Of a stretch of DNA of 56,002 bases, positions 46,992 to 55,943 are shown one piece after another. Both the position numbers and the translations under genes were made by a program. Source of the stretch: Capnocytophaga catalasegens (GTDB lineage Bacteria > Bacteroidota > Bacteroidia > Flavobacteriales > Flavobacteriaceae); contig NZ_BPMA01000036.1 in the NCBI RefSeq assembly GCF_026005215.1, forward strand, positions 15,295 through 71,296. Direction: 5' to 3'. Position 1 is the first letter of the stretch; each line of letters starts with the position of its first letter. The notes under the pieces were generated by a model. It made no database searches and had not been told where the DNA came from. It saw only the letters and a program-made list of their open reading frames with translations.

Positions 46992-48887
46992 TTATAATGT
47001 TTCTTTAAGCCAACGATAAAAAGTTCTTTGCCAGAATATTCCGTTTTGGGGCTGTAATATCCAGTGGTTCTCATCAGGGAAGAAAAGCAGTTCGCTTTTT
47101 ATACCTTTAAGCTGTGCCGCTGTAAAGGCTTGGAAGGCTTGTTCTTTGGGTACTCGGTAATCTTTTCCTCCTTGTATAATCAAAATAGGTGTTGTCCAGT
47201 TATTTACAAAATTGATAGGATTAAACTCACTATATGAGCGTACTGCCGTAGCATTTTTTTTCCAATACGCTCCTCCTTGTTCATTATTATTAAAGAATTT
47301 TTCTTCGGTTGTACCATACATACTACGAAGGTCAAATACACCACAATGGGTTATAAAGGTCTTAAATCGGTTTTGGTGAATACCTGCTAAGTAGAACACT
47401 GAGTATCCGCCATAGCTTGCCCCAACGGCTCCTATCCTATTAGCATCTACATACGATTCTTTTTTAATGTCATCAACTGCCGATAGGTAATCGCGCATTA
47501 CCTGTCCACCCCAATCACCACTTATTTGTGCATTCCATTCGACACCGAATCCCGGCATACCCCGTCTATTGGGTGCTACCACAATATAACCATTCGATGC
47601 CATTAGCTGAAAATTCCATCGGAAGCTATAAAATTGACTTAATGGAGACTGCGGACCTCCTTGGCAATAAAGTAAGGTAGGATATTTCTTACTTGGGTCA
47701 AAATCGGGTGGATAGATAACCCACGTAAGCATCTTTTTATTATCTGTAGTAGTTACATAACGTTCTTCTACACGGCATTTTTTAATCGTTGTATATAAAG
47801 CATCATTCTCTTTGGTAAGCTGCATAAGCTGACCGCTCTTAATCGAATATGTATAAATATCACTTGCATGATTCATATCCATTTTCGTAACAAGTAGCTT
47901 ATCACCACTTTGACCTACAATGCTACTAATGTCATACTTCCCGCGTGTTAGTTGTTTTATAGCTACTTTATTTTTATTAAATGGAAATAGCTCAAAGAGC
48001 TGCGTTGTACCCTGAGTAGCAATAATACAATAGATAGAATTGCCCGAATCATTCCACATAAAGCTCTCAATAGTAAGATCAAAGTCTTTGGTTAGGTTTA
48101 TTTTTTTTCCTTTATAATCTATATACAAATCATTCTTATCAGCTTCATTACCATCAGTTGCCATACTAAGCCAAGCCAGTACACCTTGAGAGCTGAAAGC
48201 TGGATTTCTATCATATCCCATCATACCTTCAGTTAAGTTTTTAGTCTGCTTGGTTTGCAGGTCATATTCATAAATATCTGTATTGGTACTCACTACATAG
48301 TCAGTCCTACGCTTAGCTTTGGTTACATAGAGTACTTTACTACCTGACGGATGCCAAATATAGTCTTCACTACCTCCAAAAGGCTCTTGCGGACAATAGT
48401 AAGGTAGCCCTTCTAATAGATCTATTTCTTGGGAAGGGTTAGCTACGCTTTGCAAAAATACGTGTCGGTACGTGCCATCTGACCACTTATCCCAATGACG
48501 GTAGTCAAGATTTGTATAGAGTTTCCCAGAGGATTTTTTTAGGTCAGCGTATATCTCAGGGGCTAATACATTTTCTATGCGAACAGGTTTATCAATTAGT
48601 ACCCACTTTCCGTCTTTTGATACCTTTTGCTGCAATTTTTGAGCGGTCTCTGCCGATATTTCTACAGAAGCCCCTCCTACAATAGGGCACTTATAATAGG
48701 TACGCTCAAAGGAGTTTTTTTCTACATCGGGTGTAGTAACCGAATAAATAATTTCGGTTTTATTATCACTTAGCCCAATAGGACTAATGCGTTTTATCTG
48801 CCACAATTTCTCAATGGTCAATGCCTCTTGGGCAAAAGAATACCCCCCTACAAGGAGCGCTCCTAATAGTACAATTTTCTTTATCAT
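46992..48887 (-). CDS. S9-family prolyl oligopeptidase-like serine peptidase, secreted
   Basis: A 631-residue protein from the ATG at 48887, where a clear signal peptide begins (MIKKIVLLGALLVGGYSFAQ). The frame is open to a GTG at 48911 that overlaps the previous gene's stop. The N-terminal beta-propeller (about 40-370) has WD40-like SDNKTEIIYSV and PSGSKVLYVTK repeats. The alpha/beta-hydrolase domain shows LLYCQGGPQSP, the nucleophile elbow GASYGGYS, the Asp in IIQGGKDYRVP, and the His in FPDENHWI. It cleaves oligopeptides in the periplasm, likely of the dipeptidyl/acylaminoacyl peptidase group. Confidence 0.93.
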   Translation of the reverse strand: MIKKIVLLGALLVGGYSFAQEALTIEKLWQIKRISPIGLSDNKTEIIYSVTTPDVEKNSFERTYYKCPIVGGASVEISAETAQKLQQKVSKDGKWVLIDKPVRIENVLAPEIYADLKKSSGKLYTNLDYRHWDKWSDGTYRHVFLQSVANPSQEIDLLEGLPYYCPQEPFGGSEDYIWHPSGSKVLYVTKAKRRTDYVVSTNTDIYEYDLQTKQTKNLTEGMMGYDRNPAFSSQGVLAWLSMATDGNEADKNDLYIDYKGKKINLTKDFDLTIESFMWNDSGNSIYCIIATQGTTQLFELFPFNKNKVAIKQLTRGKYDISSIVGQSGDKLLVTKMDMNHASDIYTYSIKSGQLMQLTKENDALYTTIKKCRVEERYVTTTDNKKMLTWVIYPPDFDPSKKYPTLLYCQGGPQSPLSQFYSFRWNFQLMASNGYIVVAPNRRGMPGFGVEWNAQISGDWGGQVMRDYLSAVDDIKKESYVDANRIGAVGASYGGYSVFYLAGIHQNRFKTFITHCGVFDLRSMYGTTEEKFFNNNEQGGAYWKKNATAVRSYSEFNPINFVNNWTTPILIIQGGKDYRVPKEQAFQAFTAAQLKGIKSELLFFPDENHWILQPQNGIFWQRTFYRWLKETL

Positions 48888-48910
48888 ATTAAAACAATTT
48901 ACATATTTCA

Positions 48911-49405
48911 CTAAGGTTTTATATCACTCACGTATAAGATTTGGTCAAGTGTTTTGAATGATAAACTCTTATCATCATTCAAGTCGAAGCGAACCAATAA
49001 GTGTCCCCAATCAAGTCCGTCCGAAAAGTCACATATCGCCCACTTTTGGTTTAGGACTTTAATTTTATTTATCTGGAATTTTTTCCCACGTCTTGGGCGA
49101 TATTCAATAAGTGGGTGATGCTCATCTTTGGTGATATTCGTCTCCAAAAGTTTTGAGATAATATAATTCTCAGCATCTTCTATTCCATTTTGCTCAAAGA
49201 AGTAAAGCGCATCTTCATTACTCTTAATATCGAAGTACTGGAAGTCATATCGCTCATCTTGTAGTTTAAGTAGCGAATCTTTAAGTTGCTCTAAGGTAAG
49301 TTCTTCTACATGATCCAACGAATTTTGTTTCGTTAAAACCTTGTCTTTACAGGCATATATAGCATAAAAGCTAATTGCCAATGCAGTTAAAATAATCTTT
49401 TTCAT
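48911..49405 (-). CDS. Small lipoprotein of unknown function, possibly surface-exposed
   Basis: A 164-residue lipoprotein: signal MKKIILTALAISFYAIYAC, lipid Cys19, then KDK, which resembles the lipoprotein export signal of Capnocytophaga-type bacteria. The mature part is mixed alpha/beta with IEYRPRRGKKFQINKIKVLNQKWAICDF; the ending LLVRFDLNDDKSLSFKTLDQILY suggests a compact beta domain. No family recognised. It is cotranscribed with the S9 peptidase (its stop lies 24 bases before that ATG), so it may assist or anchor that activity. Confidence 0.78.
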   Translation of the reverse strand: MKKIILTALAISFYAIYACKDKVLTKQNSLDHVEELTLEQLKDSLLKLQDERYDFQYFDIKSNEDALYFFEQNGIEDAENYIISKLLETNITKDEHHPLIEYRPRRGKKFQINKIKVLNQKWAICDFSDGLDWGHLLVRFDLNDDKSLSFKTLDQILYVSDIKP

Positions 49406-49423
49406 TCGTTAGTGTTTGATAGT

Positions 49424-49542
49424 TCGCACAAAAGTAAACTTTTTTTTCAAAAATGATACAATTTTTCTAATTTTTTATACAAAAAATAGTTTTTAGCTCC
49501 TTTCTTATTGTTTTTTTAGAAAACTTTTGTACTTTTGTGCGA
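49424..49542. promoter_or_regulatory. Divergent promoters sharing a 13-bp inverted repeat
   Basis: TACTTTTGTGCGA occurs on the minus strand at 49424-49436 and on the plus strand at 49530-49542. Each copy starts with an exact -7 box (49429-49436 for the lipoprotein/S9 unit, 49530-49537 for brnQ-bioF) and runs into the likely transcription start. Identity beyond the -7 consensus (the TGCGA part) is more than expected from promoter similarity alone. Confidence 0.55.
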
Positions 49543-49556
49543 TAAGAAGTTAGTAT

Positions 49557-50846
49557 ATGAAACAAGCCAATAATTCTTCAAGCAATCAATTTACTAAAAA
49601 AATATGGATTACTGCCTTTGCTATGTTCTCTATGTTCTTCGGGGGTGGAAACTTTATTCTTCCTCCGCAGTTAGGAAGCAAAGCTGAAAGCCAATGGTTG
49701 ATTGTTGCATTAGGTTTCTGTCTTTCTGCAGTAGCAATTCCACTATTGGGAGTACTTGCACAAGCTAAATTACAAGGGACAATGCTCGATTTTGGTAAAA
49801 AAGTATATCCTAAGTTTGGGCTTATTATTGGCGCAGTTATGTATATAATCTGTCTTACGCTACCTATACCTCGTACAGCCTCTGTAGTGTATGAACTCTC
49901 AGTAGCTCCAGTGTTTTCTATCAATCCGCTACTATTCAATAGTCTATATTTTGCCCTTGTGGGCTACTTGTGTTTCAATCGGAATAAGATTATAGGTATC
50001 TTAGGAAAGTATCTAACGCCTCTTATGTTAGTTATTATTCTTTTTATGATAGGTAAAGCAATTTTCTTTATAGATAACCAAATCCCAACCTCACAAGCAA
50101 CTAATCTGTTTGCAACTGGATTGCTCGAAGGGTATCAAACCTTTGACGGAATAGCCTCTATTATTATTGGGGGCGTAATTACCATATCACTCAATATGGA
50201 CTCTTCACTTTCCTTTTCACAGAAAAAAAGAATTACTATATATGCTGGAATTATAAGTGGTATTTCCCTATTTATCATTTATATAGGTTTTATATATACA
50301 GGTACTATTCTTAGTAGCCAGTTTCCTGAACAAGCAACTCGTTCGCAGATACTCAGTGGAGTAAGTCAGCATACCTTAGGACAAATGGGGTATCTATTGC
50401 TAACAACAGCTGTAACTATTGTTTGTTTTACCACTGCCGTGGGAATTATTACTGGGGCTGGAGATTTCTTTAAGACCATTAGTGGAGGAACAAATAAGAA
50501 CTACAACATCATAGTGATACTCTCTTGTATCGTAGGTATATTATTAGGAAAAACCGGAGTTGAGTACATTATCAAAATAGCAATACCTATTTTAGTACTT
50601 ATCTATCCAATGGTCATTATGCTAATATTCTTAAATTTAGTATCAGACAAATGGACATCTACATTCATATTCCGATTAGTTATTAGCATTACCTTCCTAT
50701 TTTCATTACCTGACTTTATCAGTGCATTAGGTATTACGCTACCAAGTTGGTTTAGTACTATTCCATTATCAAGGTATAATCTGGCATGGGTATTACCTGC
50801 TTTTGCAAGTTGGGGAATAGGTATTTTAATACAAAAAAGAAGCTAA
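49557..50846 (+). CDS. brnQ: Branched-chain amino acid transporter (LIVCS family)
   Basis: A 429-residue inner-membrane protein with about 12 hydrophobic helices. The N-terminal FAMFSMFFGGGNFILPPQLG is the family signature, followed by CLTLPIPRTASVVYELSV, a stretch FDGIASIIIGGVITIS, and TAVTIVCFTTAVGIITGAGDFF. It imports Leu, Ile and Val with Na+ or H+. The bioF ATG follows its stop with no gap, so the two are cotranscribed. Confidence 0.94.
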   Translation: MKQANNSSSNQFTKKIWITAFAMFSMFFGGGNFILPPQLGSKAESQWLIVALGFCLSAVAIPLLGVLAQAKLQGTMLDFGKKVYPKFGLIIGAVMYIICLTLPIPRTASVVYELSVAPVFSINPLLFNSLYFALVGYLCFNRNKIIGILGKYLTPLMLVIILFMIGKAIFFIDNQIPTSQATNLFATGLLEGYQTFDGIASIIIGGVITISLNMDSSLSFSQKKRITIYAGIISGISLFIIYIGFIYTGTILSSQFPEQATRSQILSGVSQHTLGQMGYLLLTTAVTIVCFTTAVGIITGAGDFFKTISGGTNKNYNIIVILSCIVGILLGKTGVEYIIKIAIPILVLIYPMVIMLIFLNLVSDKWTSTFIFRLVISITFLFSLPDFISALGITLPSWFSTIPLSRYNLAWVLPAFASWGIGILIQKRS

Positions 50847-51992
50847 ATGAAAATTCCAAAGTCTATTTATGACAAATTAAACCAGCGAAAAGAAGAAAAT
50901 GCCCTTAGAGAACTCTCCTCAGAAGCATTTCCGATTGATTTTTGGTCAAATGATTACTTAGGATTTGCCCGAAGTGAAGTTATTCAGATAGAAGCTGAGG
51001 CTATTTTAAAGAAGCTACCTCTGCAAAATGGAGCTACCGGCTCTCGACTTATATCAGGAAATCACCCTTTATATACCCAAGCAGAATCCTTTTTAAGTAG
51101 CTTTCATAAGTCAGAAGGCGTTTTGATATTTAACTCCGGATACGATGCAAATTTAGGAGTATTTAGCAGTATTCCTCAGCGAAATGATTTGATACTCTAT
51201 GACCAATATATACACACTTCTATCCGTGATGGAATTTCACTTAGCCATGCAAAAGCTTTAAAGTTTAAACACAACGATTTATCACATCTTGAAGAATTAT
51301 TAAGCCGATATACTCCATCATACAATGCAGTATATGTAGCTACCGAATCCGTATTCTCTATGGATGGCGATAGCCCCAATTTGGAACAAATGGTTCTACT
51401 CTGCAAAAAATACAAAGCATTTCTCATCGTTGATGAAGCACACGCCATAGGTATTTATGGTAAAAACGGAGAAGGACTTGTACAGCATCTATCCCTCCAA
51501 GATAGTATCTTTATCCGATTAGTTACCTTCGGAAAAGCATTAGGTAGTCACGGAGCAGCTATCTTAGCCCACAAAGAAGTAATTAGCTATCTTACAAACT
51601 TCGCACGTTCATTTATTTATACTACGGGCTTACCTCCACAGGCTATTGCATATACCTTAGCAAGCTATAAGCTCCTTACAGATAGCTCATGCAGAGACTT
51701 ATTACATGCCAACATACATTTATTTCAAACCGAAATTACCCAACTCGGTTTATCGCACCTATTTATCTCATCTGAATCCCCTATTCAAGCTATGAAGCTC
51801 TCTTCTACTAATCTGGCAAAGAGCTATGCTACTAATTTGCAACAACAAGGTATCGGTATAAAACCCATTCTTGCTCCCACAGTCCCCAAAAACGAAGAAC
51901 GATTACGCATATGCCTACACGCATTCAATACCAAGCACGAAATAAACCAGCTACTGACTCAAATAGCCCAAATAAAAAAATCCTACGCATAG
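50847..51992 (+). CDS. bioF: 8-amino-7-oxononanoate synthase
   Basis: A 381-residue PLP enzyme of the alpha-oxoamine synthase family, joining pimeloyl thioester and alanine in biotin synthesis. Features are DFWSNDYLGFA, GATGSRLISGNHPLYTQAE, FNSGYDANLGVFSS, ATESVFSMDGDSPNL, VDEAHAIGIYG and the PLP-lysine segment TFGKALGSHGAA. Glycine C-acetyltransferase is a close relative, but length and the bioD in the same window favour BioF. It is joined to brnQ and ends in a terminator overlapping its stop codon. Confidence 0.88.
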   Translation: MKIPKSIYDKLNQRKEENALRELSSEAFPIDFWSNDYLGFARSEVIQIEAEAILKKLPLQNGATGSRLISGNHPLYTQAESFLSSFHKSEGVLIFNSGYDANLGVFSSIPQRNDLILYDQYIHTSIRDGISLSHAKALKFKHNDLSHLEELLSRYTPSYNAVYVATESVFSMDGDSPNLEQMVLLCKKYKAFLIVDEAHAIGIYGKNGEGLVQHLSLQDSIFIRLVTFGKALGSHGAAILAHKEVISYLTNFARSFIYTTGLPPQAIAYTLASYKLLTDSSCRDLLHANIHLFQTEITQLGLSHLFISSESPIQAMKLSSTNLAKSYATNLQQQGIGIKPILAPTVPKNEERLRICLHAFNTKHEINQLLTQIAQIKKSYA

Positions 51993-52006
51993 CATAGGAT
52001 TTTTTA
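51974..52006 (+). terminator. Intrinsic terminator of brnQ-bioF
   Basis: Stem ATCCTA / TAGGAT flanked by seven As and six Ts, so the paired region is longer. The left arm lies within the last codons of bioF and the bioF stop codon falls in the loop. Confidence 0.75.
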
Positions 52007-52034
52007 CGCACTAAAACTACTAAGATGATAGGTA

Positions 52035-52406
52035 TTAGCGTAATCGGTCAGCTGATTTTACAAGTTGCTCGTCTCTGCGAATGGCTCTATTAGCCATAAA
52101 TAAGAATACGATAGAAATGAGCGGAACAAGCACCAGAACACCTTTCTCAGAAATTTCCACCTCTCCAGATGAATTTAGCTTCCAATACACCAATACTCCC
52201 AGTATGATAAGGTTACAAAGTATGTTTATTCTATTGAAAACAAACTGCTTTTTTCTATTTTTGAACAAGAAAATACTAATAAGTGCCAATGTAGCAACAA
52301 TTCCCATTCCGATATTTGTTATAAAATCTATCGGAAAAAGAAAAAGAACTATACTATTTATAAGTACAATTATTAGTAAATAAATAGTTTGTATGCGTTG
52401 TATCAT
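52035..52406 (-). CDS. DUF4293-family membrane protein
   Basis: A 123-residue protein with four TM helices, from the ATG at 52406 (MIQRIQTIYLLIIVLINSIV). The open frame to 52484 is excluded because a -7 box lies at 52427-52434. The MIQRIQT start and size are those of DUF4293, a Bacteroidota family typically found beside rho. The C-terminus has ANRAIRRDEQLVKSADRLR after the last helix. Function unknown. Confidence 0.85.
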   Translation of the reverse strand: MIQRIQTIYLLIIVLINSIVLFLFPIDFITNIGMGIVATLALISIFLFKNRKKQFVFNRINILCNLIILGVLVYWKLNSSGEVEISEKGVLVLVPLISIVFLFMANRAIRRDEQLVKSADRLR

Positions 52407-52426
52407 TATATCAATATTATCAAGGG

Positions 52427-52434
52427 CAAAGGTA
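52427..52434 (-). promoter_or_regulatory. -7 box deciding the DUF4293 start
   Basis: Minus strand TACCTTTG, exact consensus, 20 bases before the ATG at 52406. Confidence 0.5.
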
Positions 52435-52481
52435 ATAAAAAAAAATTGAGTAAAAAAATTGTTTTTTATAAAAAAATGTTG

Positions 52482-52489
52482 CAACTTTG
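52482..52489 (+). promoter_or_regulatory. Probable rho promoter with long leader
   Basis: CAACTTTG (one mismatch to TAnnTTTG) with a TTG about 20 bases upstream. It implies a leader of about 175 bases before rho. The leader starts with an imperfect hairpin GGGTA...TACCC (52500-52531) and is otherwise A/T-rich and unstructured to my eye. Rho leaders are often autoregulated. Confidence 0.4.
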
Positions 52490-52670
52490 CACCTCACTTC
52501 GGGTAGATACTTCATAATAAATACCCAAAAGATTAAAAAAACCTCATTATAGTTTATTATCTAAACAATATATTCTATTTTTACAACAAAATGAATTTAA
52601 TTCTTTTGAGAATCAGTTCATTGATTTTACTTTAAGTTACGTATTTAATTATTAAATTTATTCATAACAA

Positions 52671-54425
52671 ATGTTTGACATTTCAGATTTAAAGGAAAAG
52701 AAACTCCCTGAGCTTCAAGAACTTGCCAAAACGATGGGCATACCCAAATTTAAGAGCTTCAAAAAAGAAGAACTCATTTACCAAATTATTGATTTTCAGG
52801 CAGAAAATCCTAAAACAATAGAGATTTTTGCTCCAAAAAATCAGAAAACAAATTCAGCAAAAAAGAACGAAAAGAAACAAACAGCCAAAAAAGCTACACA
52901 AACTAAACAACTCAAAACCATAGAAACTTCTACTAAACCTACTATTGAAAAATCTTTGGAAGAAAAAACTCAAAAAGACGAAATAAAACCCAAAGAAACT
53001 TCTTCTGAAAAACCACAAATAGCTAAGAAACAAAATAAAAAAACTCAGAAAACCAATCAAAAAGTTGAAAATTCTTCACAACAAACACCAGCTACAAAAG
53101 AACCACAAAAAGTAGTGTCTCTGCAAACGAACACACAGCCTGCTCAAAGTATTCAAAATACTCAAAATCATAATAATAAACAAGTTTCTCAAAATCATAA
53201 TAATAATATAAAACCAGAAAATGGTACAAAACAACCCAAAAATTCTTCGGGAAATAATGAAAATTTTGACAAAGAAAAACGCAATCGCTATCGCTCACCC
53301 GATTTTGAATTTGAGGGTATTGTAGAGTGTGAAGGTGTTCTTGATATTGTTCAAGATGGATACGGATTTTTGCGTTCTTCGGACTATAATTACCTATCGT
53401 CTCCTGATGATATTTATGTTTCTCAATCGCAAATTCGCCTTTTTGGACTTCGTACAGGAGATACTGTTTTTGGAACTGTACGCCCACCGAAAGAAGGAGA
53501 AAAATATTTTCCTTTAATCAAAGTTGTAAAAGTAAATGGTTGCGACCCACAAGAAATTCGTGATAGAGTGTCTTTCGATCATTTGACACCACTTTTTCCA
53601 ATGGAACGCTTCAAAATAGCTGACAAAAATGCTACTATCTCAACTCGAATAATGGATTTATTTACTCCTATAGGTAAAGGACAACGCGGTATGATTGTAG
53701 CACAGCCAAAAACTGGTAAAACAATGTTACTCAAGAATATAGCTAATGCTATCGCTATCAATCACCCAGAGGTTTATCTAATGGTTTTGCTTATTGATGA
53801 ACGCCCCGAAGAAGTTACCGATATGCAACAAAGTGTAAAGGGAGAAATTATTGCATCAACATTTGACAAAGAAGCTTCAGAACATGTAAAAATTGCGAAT
53901 ATTGTACTTGAAAAAGCAAAACGCCTTGTAGAATGTGGGCACGATGTTGTTATTTTACTTGACTCCATCACTCGATTAGCACGAGCTTATAACACTGTGC
54001 AACCGGCTTCGGGCAAAGTACTTACAGGGGGAGTTGATGCCAATGCTTTGCACAAGCCAAAACGTTTTTTCGGAGCTGCACGCAATATCGAAAATGGAGG
54101 ATCTCTTTCTATCATAGCTACAGCACTTACCGAAACGGGGTCAAAAATGGACGAAGTTATCTTTGAAGAATTCAAAGGAACTGGTAATATGGAGCTACAA
54201 CTTGACCGCCGTATTGCCAATCGCCGTATTTTCCCTGCTATTGACCTTGTTGCTTCTTCTACCCGTCGTGATGACCTATTGCTCGAAGAAAAAACACTTC
54301 AACGAATGTGGCTTATTCGTAAATATTTAGCTGATATGAACCCTATTGAAGCTATGGAATTTATGGAAGATAGAATTAGAAAAACACGTGATAATGAAGA
54401 ATTCTTATTGACAATGAATGAATAA
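52671..54425 (+). CDS. rho: Transcription termination factor Rho with long disordered insert
   Basis: A 584-residue hexameric helicase. It has an N-terminal helical domain (1-50, [24 protein letters not shown]), then a low-complexity insert (about 52-208) rich in Lys, Gln, Thr, Asn and Pro with repeated QNHNN. The CSD RNA-binding domain is at about 215-290 ([15 protein letters not shown]). The ATPase domain contains the P-loop AQPKTGKT, the Walker B-like [17 protein letters not shown], the Q-loop/R-loop segments [24 protein letters not shown], and [20 protein letters not shown]. coli Rho is 419 residues; the extra length is the insert. Confidence 0.97.
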   Translation: MFDISDLKEKKLPELQELAKTMGIPKFKSFKKEELIYQIIDFQAENPKTIEIFAPKNQKTNSAKKNEKKQTAKKATQTKQLKTIETSTKPTIEKSLEEKTQKDEIKPKETSSEKPQIAKKQNKKTQKTNQKVENSSQQTPATKEPQKVVSLQTNTQPAQSIQNTQNHNNKQVSQNHNNNIKPENGTKQPKNSSGNNENFDKEKRNRYRSPDFEFEGIVECEGVLDIVQDGYGFLRSSDYNYLSSPDDIYVSQSQIRLFGLRTGDTVFGTVRPPKEGEKYFPLIKVVKVNGCDPQEIRDRVSFDHLTPLFPMERFKIADKNATISTRIMDLFTPIGKGQRGMIVAQPKTGKTMLLKNIANAIAINHPEVYLMVLLIDERPEEVTDMQQSVKGEIIASTFDKEASEHVKIANIVLEKAKRLVECGHDVVILLDSITRLARAYNTVQPASGKVLTGGVDANALHKPKRFFGAARNIENGGSLSIIATALTETGSKMDEVIFEEFKGTGNMELQLDRRIANRRIFPAIDLVASSTRRDDLLLEEKTLQRMWLIRKYLADMNPIEAMEFMEDRIRKTRDNEEFLLTMNE

Positions 54426-54441
54426 ATTTAAAATAAAATAG

Positions 54442-54470
54442 AAAAAAGCTACCATTTAGGTAGCTTTTTT
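54442..54470. terminator. Bidirectional terminator between rho and 54495 lipoprotein
   Basis: A perfect 12-bp stem AAAAAAGCTACC / GGTAGCTTTTTT with loop ATTTA, between convergent stop codons. Confidence 0.9.
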
Positions 54471-54494
54471 CTATGCTTATAATAATTTTACCCA

Positions 54495-55793
54495 TTATTC
54501 AGGAAAACTTACTTTACGTGTTTTGTTAGTACTTGATAAAGTTGTTTCGTATGTTTCTATTGTTGGATTAAAAATATATCCTCTAATTTGAGTAACTTTT
54601 ATTGTGTAAGTACCATACTCCAAAGAATATTGTTTAGACGATTTTCCTTCCATTCGTACATTAACGACCTCTTTCCCTGTACTATTGGTAATAACTACCT
54701 GATACGGATTTTTTGAGGTACATTCCAAAGTAAGTGTTCCTTTTTCGACAGGCGGTTTTACTGCACCAACATCAACAGTTCGGTTTTGAGCTGTTCTATC
54801 CACAGTTAGAGCAACACCTGCATATTTAGGTTTTGCAATTCCTGTTGTAGTAACAAATACATATTGTGATTTTTTTAAATTATCAAAAACAGCAACTCCT
54901 TCTGCATTAGTTTCTGCAACTGTTGATAAATGTGTATTTTTTATTGCAAGATCTATTGCTCTCTCAGAAGTTTCATCTTCTACTATTTTTTTGTAAAAAT
55001 CATCATCTTTTCCAGAAATCCAATAACTTGCTTCAATAGCATAAACCTTTTGTAATGCAACTTTTTTACCATTTTTAGTAATTGTAATTTTCACAGGTTG
55101 TTCTGAAACAATATTGATAGTAGCTTGTTTCAAAGTTTTTTTATCTACATCTACATCAACTGCTTGGTATTCATTTTTCCCGAAGATTACAAATTTATAT
55201 TTGCCAGAATATGTCAAATTATCAAAGGTTACAACACCCTCATTGTCAGTAGTTTTTTTAGTATTGAATGTTTCCTTCATCGTTTCTCTATATCCTGTAG
55301 TCTTTACTAATGTTTCAAAAGATTGAATTTCAAAACTACTTAATGCATACACTTCTTCATTAGCCGAAGGTTTCCCATCTCTTATTACTTTTATTTTTGC
55401 CCCAACTTGTTTCTTTTCAGCAGAAAGCGATATAGCATTATCTCCCTCTACAATAGTATGTTTTACCTCAGAAGAGATAAATTCATTTGTAGCTTTAACA
55501 CTAATAATAAAATACAAATCTTTTCCTATGTAGTTTGCTACATCAAATGATGCTTTCCCATCAGTAGAAAGGTTTCTTTCTTGTTTATTAGTAACATATA
55601 TATCTCCATTACTATCTGGTGTAAAAGTAGTTTCAGAAAGAATTACGCTTACTTCTGACATAGAAATACCTTTTACTGTCGCTGTAACCACTACTGTTGC
55701 TTTTTTATTTGTAGGTGGCGTTGGAGTTGGGTTAGGTGCTGGTGTTGGTTCATTACTATCTTTTGAACAACTTAATACACATAATGTTAGCAA
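54495..55793 (-). CDS. Surface lipoprotein with repeated beta-sandwich domains; start uncertain
   Basis: At least 432 residues. The lipobox VLSC is followed by SKDSNEP (surface export-like signal) and a Pro-rich linker. Then three related domains appear, marked by LSTDGKASFDV, TTDNEGVVTFDNL and ETNAEGVAVFDNL, each ahead of an aromatic strand (YKFVIFG, YVFVTTT), plus a fourth C-terminal beta domain. The folds look like carboxypeptidase-regulatory/Ig-like modules. Given here from the TTG at 55793, which leaves too short a signal. The same frame continues upstream to KKIYSLVAISLLTLCV, preceded by ATT ATC at 55824-55829 and no ATG before the stop. The role may be adhesion or binding; unknown. Confidence 0.8.
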   Translation of the reverse strand: MLTLCVLSCSKDSNEPTPAPNPTPTPPTNKKATVVVTATVKGISMSEVSVILSETTFTPDSNGDIYVTNKQERNLSTDGKASFDVANYIGKDLYFIISVKATNEFISSEVKHTIVEGDNAISLSAEKKQVGAKIKVIRDGKPSANEEVYALSSFEIQSFETLVKTTGYRETMKETFNTKKTTDNEGVVTFDNLTYSGKYKFVIFGKNEYQAVDVDVDKKTLKQATINIVSEQPVKITITKNGKKVALQKVYAIEASYWISGKDDDFYKKIVEDETSERAIDLAIKNTHLSTVAETNAEGVAVFDNLKKSQYVFVTTTGIAKPKYAGVALTVDRTAQNRTVDVGAVKPPVEKGTLTLECTSKNPYQVVITNSTGKEVVNVRMEGKSSKQYSLEYGTYTIKVTQIRGYIFNPTIETYETTLSSTNKTRKVSFPE

Positions 55794-55918
55794 ACTGATT
55801 GCTACTAATGAATAGATTTTTTTGATAATAAAAAAATTAATAATTAAATTCCTCTTAATTCGATTTAGTTACATCTTGATAATTTACTTTTGTATATCCG
55901 TAATTAAAAATAATTTTG

Positions 55919-55926
55919 TATATTTG
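55919..55926 (+). promoter_or_regulatory. -7 box for the IS1595-type transposase
   Basis: Plus strand TATATTTG, exact consensus, 17 bases before the ATG at 55944. A second box TACTTTTG is at 55885-55892. Confidence 0.5.
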
Positions 55927-55943
55927 CCTCAAAATCAATAGTT

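Noticed and set aside
43831-52000. Impression of a different codon or k-mer style (frequent TAGCTA) from the left half, suggesting transfer
   Set aside because: I could not quantify it by eye, the genes are ordinary for the lineage, and no mobile-element boundary is visible. A k-mer or codon-adaptation plot would decide.
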